Shown piece by piece: positions 1-6,384 of a stretch of 15,000 bases of DNA. Location of the stretch: contig NZ_JAFFPT010000023.1 in assembly GCF_016918785.1 (NCBI RefSeq), positions 1 through 15,000 on the forward strand, given 5' to 3'. The notes beneath the pieces are model-generated. The model was not told the origin of the DNA. It was given only the letters and a program-made list of their open reading frames with translations, and searched no databases. The first letter of the stretch is position 1. Each line of letters begins with the position of its first letter. Origin of the DNA: Leptospira ainazelensis. Lineage in GTDB: Bacteria; Spirochaetota; Leptospiria; Leptospirales; Leptospiraceae. A program made the translations under genes and the position numbers.

Positions 1-22
1 TTTTGTAGGAACTCCTACAAAA
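1..22. repeat. Perfect short inverted repeat (GTAGGA type)
   Basis: Two 10-base arms, TTTTGTAGGA and TCCTACAAAA, are separated by the two bases AC and are perfectly complementary. The element touches the window edge and may be longer. Related copies lie at 173-188, 5067-5078 and 5199-5212. The 2-base centre is too short for an RNA hairpin loop without opening inner pairs, so a protein-binding site or a repeat remnant is as likely as an RNA structure. Confidence 0.7.
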
Positions 23-90
23 AGTCATACTGGGATCCTTCTTCATTCGAAATCGCTTTTTTAACTTGTGGGTAAGGATATGCAAATTTC

Positions 91-188
91 GGGTGGAGGG
101 GCGGGTGGCGGAAAAATTCCGGAAATTTTCCTAATATCACAAAATCAAACTTTTCACAAGCAAAAAGTCCCGTGTAGGAACTCTTACA
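91..188. repeat. Dispersed intergenic repeat, copy A
   Basis: This stretch shares an ordered set of blocks with 4982-5079: a G-rich start (GGGTGGAGGGGCGGGT here), a CTTT/TTTC-rich middle, then ATCACAAAATCA-ACTTTT and CAAGCAA, and finally a GTAGGA-type inverted repeat (173-188 here, with one G-T mismatch between the arms). Copy A also contains a 22-base near-palindrome at 110-131 centred on TTCCGGAA, with one mismatched position per arm. Both copies lie in gene-free spacers. Short reading frames cross it on both strands, but they run through the repeat and show no family features, so they are not called as genes. Confidence 0.6.
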
Positions 189-397
189 AAATACCCTTTC
201 TTGGGACGATTCTCCTTCTCGTTGTATCTCCCTCTCAACTTGTGGAAGGTTATGCAACCGACCCATGGAAGCCGTTCTATGGAGTTTATCAAGGGCGCAG
301 AACAAACGATCTCTCCGTCAAGGAGCAAGATTTGGGCTTTGGAGCCATTCTACAGAGTTCATTGAACGATCCAAGTCTCCGAAAGCGATGTGGTAAT
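189..397. other. Gene-free spacer
   Basis: I see no credible gene, RNA gene or terminator here. A + strand frame that starts with GTG inside repeat copy A continues to 403, and two short minus-strand frames overlap it. None has a ribosome site, signal peptide or recognisable domain, and all begin or end in the repeat. Confidence 0.5.
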
Positions 398-427
398 TTG
401 TAATAAATCCGGTTCGAATTGTAATAG
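398..427 (+). promoter_or_regulatory. Possible promoter with direct repeat, upstream of the PstS-like gene
   Basis: TTGTAA (398-403) and TAATAG (422-427) are 18 bases apart and could be -35 and -10 elements, giving a start near 434 and a leader of about 55 bases. The same stretch holds a direct repeat: TTGTAATA at 398-405 and again at 419-426, a period of 21 bases or two helix turns. This could be a tandem regulator site. No PhoB-box match was established. Confidence 0.35.
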
Positions 428-488
428 ACTTTTTTGAGATCAAAAAGATCCTCCCGGGGGAACTCAACTAGGAACGTAAATCAGACGT

Positions 489-1400
489 ATGAAATTGAAA
501 TCTCTCATTCTAATCGCAATCATCCTATCGGCGGCGTTTGCCGGAAATTGTAAACCGAAAGAAACGATCACAGTCACCGGCTCAGAAACCATGCACGTGA
601 TGCTTCAGATGATCGGATTGGAATATTCCAGAAAAAGATCCGGAACACAAGTGGTTGTAAACGGAGGCGGTTCGATCGAAGGAATCGAAAAATTATTCCA
701 AGGGAAGACCGACATCGCGGCGGCGAGCAGGCCGCTTACGGAAAAGGAACTCAAAGAATTCGATTCGAGAGGAAGATTTGAATCCCTCGCAGTCGCTTAC
801 GACGGAATCGCAATCATCGTAAATCCATCCAACACGGTTCGTAAGATTAGCTTGGAAACCGCTTCGAAAGTATTTTCCGGAGAAATCACCGATTGGTCCA
901 AACTCGGAGGAAAACCTGGTAAAATTCAAGTAGTCATTCGAAACGACAAGTCGGGAACGGCGGCTTATTTTGAAACTCACGTATTAAAACAAAAAGATCT
1001 CGGATTAAAAAGTTACGAGGTTCGGAAGAATGTGGAATATGTCGATTCTTCCAAAATCGTTTCCGATAACGATGCAATGGCGGCCTTTGTCGATTCCGAT
1101 CCGAACGCGATCGGATTTATGGGAATGGGAAGCGCCCTTTTTGAAAACAAAGGAAGAGTCCGCGCTTTGGAATATTCTTTATCCGGAAAGGATCCCTTTG
1201 TAGTTCCGAGTATCGAGAACGTTTACAACAGAACTTATGAATTATCAAGGGGACTGTATCTATTCTATCTTTCCGATCATGGACAAAAGATCGATGATTT
1301 TATAACGTATGTTACGAGTGAAGACGGGCAAAAAGCGATTTTAAAAAGCGGGTATCTTCGTGGATCACTCCCGACCGTCGAAGTCGAAGTAAAAAAATAG
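489..1400 (+). CDS. pstS: PstS-like phosphate-binding lipoprotein
   Basis: Predicted substrate-binding protein of a phosphate ABC transporter, 303 residues. The N-terminus is a signal peptide with a hydrophobic core at about residues 5-18, ending FAGN-C with Cys21 as the likely lipidated residue; Asn at -1 is tolerated in spirochaete lipoboxes. The mature part follows the PstS pattern: TVTGSETM (28-35) at the first phosphate loop, NGGGSIEGI (58-66), an ADGIAIIVNPS-like strand (104-114), FSGEITDWSKLGG (129-141) and the SGTAAYF loop (155-161). The ATG at 489 has only a weak, distant AGGAA (470-474). No PstC, PstA or PstB gene follows, so it is an orphan here. The family is clear; the phosphate ligand itself is inferred. 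Confidence 0.85.
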   Translation: MKLKSLILIAIILSAAFAGNCKPKETITVTGSETMHVMLQMIGLEYSRKRSGTQVVVNGGGSIEGIEKLFQGKTDIAAASRPLTEKELKEFDSRGRFESLAVAYDGIAIIVNPSNTVRKISLETASKVFSGEITDWSKLGGKPGKIQVVIRNDKSGTAAYFETHVLKQKDLGLKSYEVRKNVEYVDSSKIVSDNDAMAAFVDSDPNAIGFMGMGSALFENKGRVRALEYSLSGKDPFVVPSIENVYNRTYELSRGLYLFYLSDHGQKIDDFITYVTSEDGQKAILKSGYLRGSLPTVEVEVKK

Positions 1401-1478
1401 AATAAAAGCTAAGAATCCCGAGTTTTTTAGAAAGGAAAAGGATTGATTTTCAACATTCTCGGGATCTAAATCTTCTAT

Positions 1479-1805
1479 ATGGGTCGCCGTATTTTACTCG
1501 GAATTGTTGCACTGATCGTTGCGGGATGTTTTCTCGCGGACGGTTTTGCAGAGAGTAAATTAGCATCTTACAAACCCTTTGTAAGAGCCAAGTCCCAATC
1601 GAGAACCATCACTCAGATTTCCAATCCGTTTACAAAGGGGATTTCTTTCGGCGACGACGATAAGGGTCGAGTCGATTTCCTCAGACTGGATTGTTTTTCC
1701 GGTAAATTCTTACCCAACCACACGACCCCAAAAATCGAAATCATATCCGGTAGAGTTTCTCTCTCCTTTCGTTATCTCTCTCTACCTCCGCCGACGGCTG
1801 TTTAA
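1479..1805 (+). CDS. Small putative exported protein of unknown function
   Basis: A 108-residue frame starting at ATG, 78 bases after the PstS-like gene on the same strand. I do not recognise a family. The first 25 residues look like a signal peptide: MGRR, a hydrophobic stretch to about residue 19, and a possible cleavage after GFA (residues 22-24). The rest is basic and polar, with an acidic GDDD patch and a Pro-rich end (LPPPTAV). No good ribosome site is visible before the ATG. Codon use in the first two thirds looks like that of its neighbours, while the last 25 codons are C/T-rich. It could be a real secreted protein or a decayed remnant. Confidence 0.45.
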   Translation: MGRRILLGIVALIVAGCFLADGFAESKLASYKPFVRAKSQSRTITQISNPFTKGISFGDDDKGRVDFLRLDCFSGKFLPNHTTPKIEIISGRVSLSFRYLSLPPPTAV

Positions 1806-1990
1806 GGAACCATTTCAATTCTGTATTAGGGAGTAAGTCTCCCCGTTTTGAGACCGTTGTTTCTTTGGGCAAAGAGAAACTTCTTTCTCGGACGCACACA
1901 GAATCTCCTTTTTGGAATTATTCTCATTCTTGTCCTGAATCTCCTAAAACGTGAGAATAGACTAAACCGGAGATGCAATATAAAAACGAT
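1806..1990. other. Spacer leading into a terminator
   Basis: No convincing gene. A 64-codon frame starting with TTG at 1848 runs through the terminator stem and is rejected. The stretch could be the 3' untranslated region of the preceding gene or hold a small RNA ending at the terminator. No clear promoter was found inside it. Confidence 0.4.
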
Positions 1991-2032
1991 AGCCGGAAGC
2001 AGGTTTCGAAAGTCCTCCTTCCGGCTTTTTTT
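1991..2032 (+). terminator. Strong intrinsic terminator
   Basis: Perfect 9-base arms, AGCCGGAAG (1991-1999) and CTTCCGGCT (2018-2026), flank an 18-base loop and are followed at once by a T run to 2032. This closes the + strand transcript carrying the PstS-like and small exported genes and insulates the aminomutase gene. Confidence 0.85.
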
Positions 2033-2103
2033 AAGAATTTAGGATCTCAGTTCTTGGTTGACGGAAGACACGAAGATCCGAGGATTTCAGAAGAGCAAAG
2101 AGA

Positions 2104-3234
2104 GTGATTCCACTGTCCCCATCCCCCCCAACCCAAAACCCATTTTTACAAAGCCGGAAAACAAACCAGGCCGAGTGGCTCGACTGGAAATGGCAGATTC
2201 AGAATCGAATCAAAACTCAAGAAGAACTTTCTAACAAAGTCGAACTCACAAAAAAAGAAAAACTCTCCTTTGACGCGTGTTCGACATTCTTTGAATTCTC
2301 CGTAACTCCTTATTATCTCGATCTCGCCGATCGACAAGATCCAAACTGTCCAATCCGACTTCAGATCGTTCCTCAGGAAGAAGAGTTAATCCGAAACGAT
2401 TTTGAAAAACAAGACCCGCTCGCGGAAGAATCTCACATGCCCGTCAAAGGTGTCACACATCGTTATCCGGATCGGGCCCTCTGGTATCTTTCCCACGTCT
2501 GTGCGGTTTATTGTAGATTCTGCACGCGCAAAAGAAAAGTGAGCAAATCCTTTCATACACCCGGAAAGGAAGAATGGAACCAAGCCCTCGCTTATTTTAG
2601 AGCGCATACGGAAATCAAAGAAGTGATTCTTTCGGGAGGAGATCCTCTCAATCTTTCGGACGATCGATTGGATTATCTTTTAGGAGAACTCAAATCCATT
2701 TCGCATATCAATCAGGTGAGAATTCACAGCCGTTATCCGGTCACACTTCCGATGAGGATCGATTCTTCCCTTTGCAGAGTTTTCAAAAAACACTTTCCGA
2801 TCTATCTTGTCACACACTTCAATCATCCGAAAGAAATCACAACTCTCGTAAAGGAAAGAATCGCACTCCTCATCCAAGAAGGAAACGTGATGATTCTCAA
2901 CCAGGGTGTACTTTTGAAAGGGATCAACGATTCTCCCGAAATTCTAAAGGAATTGTTTTACGGCCTCACTGCGATCGGGGTCAAACCCTATTACCTCCAT
3001 CAGTGCGACGAGGTTTGGGGAAGCGGCGGCTTCCGGGTGGAAATCGCAAAAGGTATCGAAATCATGAAACAGATTCGGGGAAGAATCTCCGGACTTTCCG
3101 TTCCTCTTTATGTCGTGGACCTGACCGGAGGCGGCGGAAAGGTCCCTTTGCCGGCGGAATATCTGGCCGAGAAGACGGAACATTCCTATGTCTTTCGAAA
3201 TTATCAGGATGACCTCTATGAAATCAGTTACTAA
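2104..3234 (+). CDS. kamA: KamA-type L-lysine 2,3-aminomutase (radical SAM, PLP)
   Basis: 376 residues. The family converts L-lysine to L-beta-lysine using a [4Fe-4S] cluster, SAM and pyridoxal phosphate. Cys133, Cys137 and Cys140 form the CX3CX2C cluster motif in HVCAVYCRFCTRKRK. ILSGGDPL (175-182) is the SAM-binding GGD region. Asp302 (YLHQCD) and Asp339 (YVVD) match the two aspartates that hold the lysine side chain in clostridial KamA, and Lys346 in GGGGK matches the PLP lysine. Both aspartates favour true KamA over the EF-P-modifying EpmB type. Only 30 residues follow Lys346, with no Cys, so the C-terminal zinc region of the 416-residue clostridial enzyme is missing. The start is GTG; no better start precedes the conserved WLDWKWQ (25-31). 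The ribosome site is weak. Confidence 0.9.
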   Translation: MIPLSPSPPTQNPFLQSRKTNQAEWLDWKWQIQNRIKTQEELSNKVELTKKEKLSFDACSTFFEFSVTPYYLDLADRQDPNCPIRLQIVPQEEELIRNDFEKQDPLAEESHMPVKGVTHRYPDRALWYLSHVCAVYCRFCTRKRKVSKSFHTPGKEEWNQALAYFRAHTEIKEVILSGGDPLNLSDDRLDYLLGELKSISHINQVRIHSRYPVTLPMRIDSSLCRVFKKHFPIYLVTHFNHPKEITTLVKERIALLIQEGNVMILNQGVLLKGINDSPEILKELFYGLTAIGVKPYYLHQCDEVWGSGGFRVEIAKGIEIMKQIRGRISGLSVPLYVVDLTGGGGKVPLPAEYLAEKTEHSYVFRNYQDDLYEISY

Positions 3235-3820
3235 TATTCGGAATTCTTTTTGTATTTCCGGCAGGAAATCATCGGTTCCGAAAGGGGTTACTCAAAGGAT
3301 TCTTCTTTACCTTTTTTTCCTCGGTTTTTGTTTTGCGGCATGTAAAACTCCGGAAGGTAAGGGAAGCTCCACCTCGATAGAAACTCCCCGGTATCTAAGG
3401 CTCAATTACGACGTCGTATACGAAACCTCCGAGGGAGTCACACTTCTCAATTCGGGAAAACTCTTTGCGAGGGGTTTATTCTACGAATTTCGGATCCAAT
3501 CTTCTCAGAGCAAATACGAACACGTGCGCGCATCTTCGTATACGGAAGACAATCAGATCGATTTTAAGCATCTTTTGACTTCGGAAGAAATGAATTCTCT
3601 TCAAAATAAACAATATCAATATTTCTCGATGCCGAACGATACTCGGGCCAGCGTTCTGACAGGGATTCACGAAGGAAAGTGTTACATCCGTTGGGAATGG
3701 CAAAAGGAATCCTTTGTTTTTGTCTTTGAAACGGACCTAAAAAACGATATCGGAGATTCTCCCGCAGGGCTTGGGAAAGAATTTCATGAAAATATCCGTA
3801 AAGGTCTCAGAATTTTTTAG
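3218..3820 (+). CDS. Putative lipoprotein of unknown function, coupled to kamA
   Basis: Start chosen at ATG 3218, 17 bases inside the end of kamA, because AGGA (3206-3209) sits 8 bases before it. ATGs at 3188 and 3209 are in frame but less well placed. This gives 200 residues. A long polar n-region precedes a hydrophobic segment (about 28-39) and the lipobox FAAC with Cys42. Phe at -3 is unusual in general but tolerated in spirochaetes. The mature protein is mixed alpha/beta in character, has many aromatic residues and has no family I recognise. Overlap with kamA implies co-translation, but a functional link to lysine metabolism is not shown by the sequence. Confidence 0.8.
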   Translation: MKSVTNIRNSFCISGRKSSVPKGVTQRILLYLFFLGFCFAACKTPEGKGSSTSIETPRYLRLNYDVVYETSEGVTLLNSGKLFARGLFYEFRIQSSQSKYEHVRASSYTEDNQIDFKHLLTSEEMNSLQNKQYQYFSMPNDTRASVLTGIHEGKCYIRWEWQKESFVFVFETDLKNDIGDSPAGLGKEFHENIRKGLRIF

Positions 3821-3825
3821 TCTTC

Positions 3826-3854
3826 TTGACCAATTCTGTACAGGTCCATATTCT
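3826..3854 (+). promoter_or_regulatory. Sigma-70-type promoter for the 3875-4846 unit
   Basis: TTGACC (3826-3831) and TATTCT (3849-3854) are separated by exactly 17 bases, each close to consensus. A start near 3861 leaves a very short leader with AAGGA (3864-3868) just before ATG 3875. This supports the ATG at 3875 over the in-frame TTG at 3860, which would lie at or before the transcript start. Confidence 0.7.
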
Positions 3855-3874
3855 ATCCTTTGCAAGGATCTGAC

Positions 3875-4081
<207 letters not shown>

Positions 4082-4090
4082 AGAGGGAAG

Positions 4091-4846
4091 ATGGAGTCGA
4101 TCAAACAAAATCTGCAAACCGTTTTTTCCCTAAAGCCGTTTGAGATCCTTTATTATGGATCCAGACAAAGGGGAGATTTTCGGGATTCGTCCGATTTTAA
4201 TTTTTTTCTTTTGGCTGATCCAAGCGATCAGTTGAAGAGTACGTTTTTAAGAGAGATCAATGCAATTTTGAGCCCTCTTGAAGAAATCGCACCCGTACAT
4301 TTAGTCACAGCGGACACAGATTCCTTTCTAGCAAGACTTCGTGTGTTCGAACCCTCCGCGACTCATATCTGTGAGATGGGAGAACCCTTTTTCGGAAAAG
4401 AATACTTCCCTCTTCTTGTGGAAGAATGGAACAAACTCAAATCCAACCCGATCGATTCTATAACAACCGGGAAACATCTCAGAAAGAGATATCGTTTTTA
4501 TAAGAGCATTTCGCCAAGAAGCACCAAAGAAGAAATTATGAGAATGGAGAGATTAGTAGCTCTTTATTTGCAGAATTGGATCTTTCGGGAAATCGAAGAC
4601 TTAAGCTGGATCGAAGTCGTTCACGCGGACATTCCTTCCAGACTTATCTCTATGGTGCGCGATCTCTACAAAAAAGAAGCGACCGAAAACACTTTAGAAA
4701 TTTTGAATCTTTATGAGGAAATTCTAAAGTTGAAGACCGAAATTCGAAATCATCAAAATCCTTTTTCCGCCGAGAAGTTTCAAACTCTCAAAGAGACAAT
4801 TCGTTTCGAAGAAAAAGAAATCAAAATTCTCAAGTTAAACTACTGA
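4091..4846 (+). CDS. Nucleotidyltransferase-fold protein with degraded active site
   Basis: 251 residues, ATG preceded by GAGGGAAG. The N-terminal part carries YYGSRQRGDFRDSSDFNFFLL (from Tyr21), which matches the GSRARG...SD-hydrophobic-D signature of MNT/pol-beta nucleotidyltransferases. Asp35 is present, but the second metal-binding Asp is Asn37 (AAT at 4199-4201), and the later strand that usually supplies the third acid reads APVHLVT. The catalytic set therefore looks incomplete. The rest (about 105-251) is mostly helical and charged, with a Glu/Lys-rich coiled-coil-like end. No HEPN RX4-6H motif was seen. It forms a unit with the 68-residue gene and ends inside a terminator. It may be a binding or regulatory member of the fold; function unknown. 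Confidence 0.75.
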   Translation: MESIKQNLQTVFSLKPFEILYYGSRQRGDFRDSSDFNFFLLADPSDQLKSTFLREINAILSPLEEIAPVHLVTADTDSFLARLRVFEPSATHICEMGEPFFGKEYFPLLVEEWNKLKSNPIDSITTGKHLRKRYRFYKSISPRSTKEEIMRMERLVALYLQNWIFREIEDLSWIEVVHADIPSRLISMVRDLYKKEATENTLEILNLYEEILKLKTEIRNHQNPFSAEKFQTLKETIRFEEKEIKILKLNY

Positions 4847-4900
4847 TAAGAGTCCCGGGCAGGATTTACTTTTTCCAGCGGCTCTTTTAGTAGTTTTTTT
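4837..4900 (+). terminator. Intrinsic terminator overlapping the preceding stop codon
   Basis: Two stacked stems: AAACTACT (4837-4844) pairs with AGTAGTTT (4889-4896), and AAGAGTC (4848-4854) pairs with GGCTCTT (4880-4886) with one G-T pair. A small internal loop separates them, and a T run reaches 4900. The lower stem includes the last codons and stop of the nucleotidyltransferase-like gene. Confidence 0.75.
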
Positions 4901-4981
4901 CTACGGATGAGTAGAATCTCAAAATAACTTTGTCGTAGTTCCGACTTTTACAGTGAAAGCCGCGCGCCCCGCCCTGATTTT

Positions 4982-5079
4982 GGGTGGTGGAGGCGGGTCA
5001 GCGGGAAAACTTGTGAGACTTTCCTCTATCACAAAATCATACTTTTTGCAAGCAACAACTTGATCGTAGGACTTCCTAG
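4982..5079. repeat. Dispersed intergenic repeat, copy B
   Basis: Counterpart of 91-188 with the same block order: GGGTGGTGGAGGCGGGT, a TTTCCT block, ATCACAAAATCATACTTTTTGCAAGCAA, and a GTAGGA-type element with TAGGA (5067-5071) and TCCTA (5074-5078) around CT. A half-conserved relative, GTCGTAGTTCCGAC, lies just before it at 4932-4945. TTGTGA and TCACAA flank 12 bases within it. It lies in a gene-free spacer. Confidence 0.6.
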
Positions 5080-5104
5080 AAAAGATCTTCTCCCTGTATT
5101 CGAG

Positions 5105-5137
5105 AACCGGATTTTAATGTCCGGTTTCAGATTTTTT
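5105..5137 (+). terminator. Second terminator-like hairpin, no gene directly before it
   Basis: Perfect 7-base arms AACCGGA (5105-5111) and TCCGGTT (5120-5126) around an 8-base loop, with a T run at 5132-5137 a few bases after the stem. It is oriented for + strand transcripts. The nearest + strand gene already ends in its own terminator at 4900, so this is either a back-up terminator or the end of a small transcript across repeat copy B. Confidence 0.55.
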
Positions 5138-5181
5138 GTTGAGAATTATATTACAACGGGCTCTCGACTTTACGTTTAAAC

Positions 5182-5212
5182 CCTACGTTCTTAGCGGCGT
5201 AGGAGCTTCTAC
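5182..5212. repeat. Inverted repeats downstream of the last cluster gene
   Basis: CCTACG (5182-5187) and CGTAGG (5198-5203) are complementary around 10 bases. Overlapping this is a GTAGGA-type element, GTAGGA-GC-TTCTAC (5199-5212), with one G-T mismatch between its arms. Lying 20-50 bases after the stop of the minus-strand methyltransferase gene, the first pair might form a weak terminator for it, but no T run follows on that strand. Confidence 0.4.
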
Positions 5213-5233
5213 ACTCTTGTCTTTAAGTTTCGT

Positions 5234-6265
5234 CTAACGTTTCGAAAAGAGGTAATGCGAAACGATCCATTCTTCTCCCTTTCGATATTTCCAGAGTTCA
5301 GCACACGCCATAAAAAAAACCTTCCAATAGACGAACCATTTCACCGCTTGATCGGAACCGTAGGTGGCCGAAAGAACTTTCATAACCCGATCCTTGTTGC
5401 GATACATTCCTTCCAACCAAGCTTCGGATGTTTTTGAGTAATGATTTCCGTTTACGACCCATTGATTTTGAATTTGAAAGTCCTTTTGAAAATACAAAAA
5501 CAAATCGTGGGAAGGCATTTGACCACCTGTGAAAAAGTATTTGGACATCCAATCCGTGTCGTCCACGACTTCGAACGCGTAAGCAAACTTGTGATGGGTA
5601 AAAATGTGTACGAAAAAAAGACCCTTCGGCTTTAGAAATCCGGCAAACTTTTCAAATAGCATTTCGTAGTTTTTCATGTGCTCCAACATTTCCACCGAAA
5701 CAAGACGATCGAATTTTTTCGTGATCTTAAACTCGTTCATATCGGCGGTAAGAATCGTTAGGTTTTTGAGCCCCCTTTTTTTGGCTTCTCCGTCGATAAA
5801 CTTCTTTTGACTTTTGGAATTCGAAACGCCGGTGATGGAGGATTTTGGAAACTTTTCCGCCATAAAAAGCGACAAAGATCCCCAACCGCATCCGAGGTCC
5901 AGAACACTCATCCCATTTTCGATTTTGGCTCTCTCACAAGTGATCTCGAGCATTCTCCTTTCCGATTCGTCAAAGGAAGTATTCTTTGTTTCCCAATAAC
6001 CGGAACTGTATTTCATATGTTTTCCCATTACGAGTTTGAAAAATTCGGAGGGAACTTCGTAGTGTTGTTCGTTCGCCGAACCCGTATGAATCGCGATCGG
6101 GGATTTTTTCAGAACATTCACATATTCCATCAGATGTTCTTGATTCTTTTCGAGGGAACCCTTGTTTTCGTTTCTCAGACGTTGTTTTAACAACTGACGA
6201 ATCCGAATTCGTATCAACCAATCCGGGAAAATATCCCTTTCCATCAAATCGTAAACCCATTTCAT
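5234..6265 (-). CDS. CFAS-family SAM methyltransferase, short form
   Basis: 343 residues. Members of the cyclopropane-fatty-acid-synthase family transfer a methylene or methyl from SAM to an acyl-chain double bond, or in some branches (plant coclaurine N-methyltransferase-like) to an amine. Motifs: NEQHYEVPSEFF (65-76), KYSSGYW (85-91), the SAM loop VLDLGCGWGS (121-130), VSVEMLEHM further on, and a C-terminal MACAEL segment with Cys321 placed like the family's late Cys. It lacks the longer N-terminal domain of the paralogue at 7767-9065 and resembles the CNMT-like branch. ATG 6265 has AAGGGAA 7 bases before it. It is the last gene of the cluster but has a 119-base upstream spacer with its own promoter. 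Substrate unknown. Confidence 0.85.
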   Translation of the reverse strand: MKWVYDLMERDIFPDWLIRIRIRQLLKQRLRNENKGSLEKNQEHLMEYVNVLKKSPIAIHTGSANEQHYEVPSEFFKLVMGKHMKYSSGYWETKNTSFDESERRMLEITCERAKIENGMSVLDLGCGWGSLSLFMAEKFPKSSITGVSNSKSQKKFIDGEAKKRGLKNLTILTADMNEFKITKKFDRLVSVEMLEHMKNYEMLFEKFAGFLKPKGLFFVHIFTHHKFAYAFEVVDDTDWMSKYFFTGGQMPSHDLFLYFQKDFQIQNQWVVNGNHYSKTSEAWLEGMYRNKDRVMKVLSATYGSDQAVKWFVYWKVFFMACAELWKYRKGEEWIVSHYLFSKR

Positions 6266-6286
6266 AAAATAATTCCCTTCTTCTTT

Positions 6287-6315
6287 ATTATATTCAATAT
6301 TTAGAATGTTTTAAA
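6287..6315 (-). promoter_or_regulatory. Probable promoter for the short methyltransferase gene
   Basis: On the minus strand, TATAAT (6292 down to 6287) is a perfect -10 element. A weak -35, TTTAAA (6315 down to 6310), lies 17 bases upstream. The start near 6280 leaves a leader of about 15 bases that contains the ribosome site. Confidence 0.55.
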
Positions 6316-6324
6316 ACTCCAAAC

Positions 6325-6340
6325 TCGATTTTAAAATCGA
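6325..6340. promoter_or_regulatory. 16-base perfect palindrome, possible regulator site
   Basis: TCGATTTTAAAATCGA reads the same on both strands. Its centre is about 52 bases upstream of the inferred start of the short methyltransferase gene, just beyond the weak -35 element, a position typical of an activator site. No known regulator box was matched. Confidence 0.4.
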
Positions 6341-6384
6341 AAATAAACCCGAAACCGGATTTCATACTCCGGGATCCTTCTCGT

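Noticed and set aside
15..305. Minus-strand frame of 96 codons across repeat copy A
   Set aside because: It is made largely of repeat sequence; a similar phrase appears when copy B is translated, which reflects the repeat rather than a gene.
68..403. Open + strand frame of 111 codons in the first spacer
   Set aside because: It starts with GTG inside the dispersed repeat, has no ribosome site or domain, and competing frames exist on the other strand.
1415..1465. ATCCCGAG/CTCGGGAT inverted repeat between the PstS-like and small exported genes
   Set aside because: The 35-base loop and lack of a T run make it a poor terminator; it may be chance or a minor RNA structure.
1848..2042. 64-codon + strand frame starting with TTG
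   Set aside because: It reads through the strong terminator at 1991-2032 and has no recognisable features.
2058..2086. TTGACG as a -35 for kamA
   Set aside because: The hexamer 17 bases downstream (AGGATT) is a poor -10, so no promoter is called.
2772..3212. 146-codon alternative frame inside kamA
   Set aside because: It is a shadow frame of a clearly conserved enzyme gene.
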